This document shows positions 63,218-64,000 of a stretch of DNA of 64,000 nucleotides, piece after piece; position 1 is the stretch's first letter, and the number at the start of each line of letters is the position of its first letter. The notes under the pieces are model-generated. The model saw only the letters and a program-made list of their open reading frames with translations. It was not told the origin of the DNA and did no database searches. The translations under genes were made by a program, and so were the position numbers. The DNA comes from Dermacentor variabilis (Eukaryota; Arthropoda; Arachnida; Ixodida; Ixodidae): the NCBI RefSeq assembly GCF_050947875.1, contig NC_134577.1, positions 71,304,639-71,368,638 on the forward strand, read 5' to 3'.

Positions 63218-63558
63218 TTCAGCCGGGCCTGGTGTTGGTACCGAATAATCCAGCGCATCACTAAGGTTTGTCAAACAAAAATGGCAGTTTTTAAGCTTCA
63301 ATCACACAACACAGTCATTGTTTAGCCACAATACGCATGTATAATTCACAACGCGGCTCCTTCTCAGTACCAAGAAATTGAGGGCTTCGCTGCACTAAAT
63401 CTTGTAGAAAGGAAGTTATAATTGTGCTAGGAAATACCCAAAACATCTTTTTTCACCTATTGCACTCTACACAATTGCCATACATGAGCGTCAGCTAGAC
63501 TAAAAGCTGCAAGCGCCCTGAAATCCTTTCTAGAAAGGCTGCAACTGAAAGTATACCC
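63218..63558. other. LINE 3' flank, no gene recognised
   Basis: Unique-looking host DNA continuing the insertion target. Nothing coding or structural identified. Confidence 0.45.
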
Positions 63559-63689
63559 TCCATGGTTGCTCAGTGGCTATGGTGTTGGGCTGCTGAGCAC
63601 GAGGTCGCGGGATCGAATCCCGGCCACGGCGGCGGTGTTCCGATGGGGGCGAGATGAACACCCGTCAACTTATATTCATGTGCACGTTA
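63559..63689 (+). mobile_element. Ruka-like tRNA-derived SINE, interrupted
   Basis: The head has a box A region TGGTTGCTCAGTGGCTATGG and a B box GGGATCGAATCCCGG, the internal pol III promoter. It is followed by CGATGGGGGCGAGATG and ACACCCGT, as in the tick SINE known as Ruka (from memory). The copy stops at CATGTGCACGTTA, in the middle of the usual GTGCACGTTAAAGAACC word, because another element is inserted there. Confidence 0.75.
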
Positions 63690-63999
63690 CACTCTAAGAA
63701 CAGTTTACACCCTTTCGCTTGCCCCTTCTGCCACACAAAAATAATCGTCATCTGCCTTGATGCGTTTCCTTTCTTTATCGCTGCAAGCCCGGAACTTTCC
63801 TGTGACGAACGGCACGCGCGTTATCAGAAGGGGCACTCCAAAGGGTGTAAACTGTTCTATGCTGATAACGCGCGTGCCATTCGTTACTGGAAAGTTCTGG
63901 GCTCGCAGCGATAAAGAAAGGAAACGCATCAAGGCACATGACGATTATTTTTGTGTGGCAGAAGGGGCAAGCCAAAGGGTGTAAACTGTTCTTAGAGTG
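63690..63999. mobile_element. Palindromic TA-flanked MITE (310 bp) inserted in the SINE
   Basis: The left end CACTCTAAGAACAGTTTAC is matched exactly by the inverted right end. The arms 63,690-63,829 and about 63,861-63,999 pair over about 140 bp with few differences. The loop carries a further copy of the terminal word (AAAGGGTGTAAACTGTTCT). TA precedes the element (63,688-63,689) and T follows at 64,000. The open frames over it are mirror-image artefacts. Confidence 0.8.
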
Positions 64000-64000
64000 T

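Noticed and set aside
63654..63984. Four overlapping open frames on both strands near the window end
   Set aside because: They are mirror images produced by the MITE palindrome.

Overview
This is a 64-kb piece of a eukaryotic, repeat-dominated genome. I see no bacterial gene organisation and no multi-exon host gene that I can support. The repeat vocabulary points to a hard tick (Ixodidae, probably a metastriate such as Rhipicephalus or a relative). The clues are a Ruka-like tRNA-derived SINE, a second tRNA-derived SINE whose head and tail I recognise from tick sequences, tick-type R1/LOA-like, CR1/Jockey-like and RTE-like LINE relics, and long palindromic TA- and TTAA-flanked MITEs. The organism call is an inference from remembered repeat families, not from a search.

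The main coding content is one apparently intact non-LTR retrotransposon at 57,268-63,205. It has a 5' UTR, a 449-aa ORF1 with three CCHC zinc knuckles, and a 1,228-aa ORF2 carrying APE endonuclease, reverse transcriptase, RNase H and a C-terminal CCHC motif. Its 3' UTR contains a triplicated block and ends in a short poly(A) tail. It is bracketed by a perfect 12-bp target-site duplication. ORF2 starts inside the ORF1 stop (ATGAATAA), suggesting coupled translation. It looks full length and recently inserted.

The rest is layered decay. Left part (1-22 kb): two LINE 3' relics (410-1,370; 1,780-3,033), an endonuclease relic on the minus strand (4,250-4,960), two copies of a dispersed repeat carrying a GGGTGGGCCAACTT minisatellite (6.3 and 19.6 kb), a palindromic TA-flanked MITE (7.4 kb), a 2.9-kb foldback (8.2-11.1 kb), three copies of one tRNA-derived SINE (11.1-11.7 kb), a CpG-rich stretch (11.85-13.5 kb) and a TTAA-flanked foldback (15.6-16.3 kb).

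Middle part (22-35 kb): two large arrays built around the palindrome GTCTATAGAC. One has a 184-bp higher-order period (24.7-26.1 kb). The other has a 261-bp higher-order period (32.9-34.1 kb). A perfect 16-bp inverted sequence lies at their outer edges, so they may be the ends of one 9.4-kb element or two members of a satellite-bearing transposon family. A near-perfect 106-bp hairpin lies between them (27.65 kb).

Right part (35-57 kb): mostly unrecognised AT-rich DNA with an RT relic (37.9 kb), a pure (GATA)70 tract (40.8 kb), LINE 3' ends (43.8 and 44.2 kb), a tRNA-derived SINE (45.7 kb), a possible core promoter (50.5 kb) and another RT relic (52 kb). The window ends in a Ruka-like SINE split by a TA-flanked palindromic MITE, which gives a testable prediction for the bases beyond 64,000.
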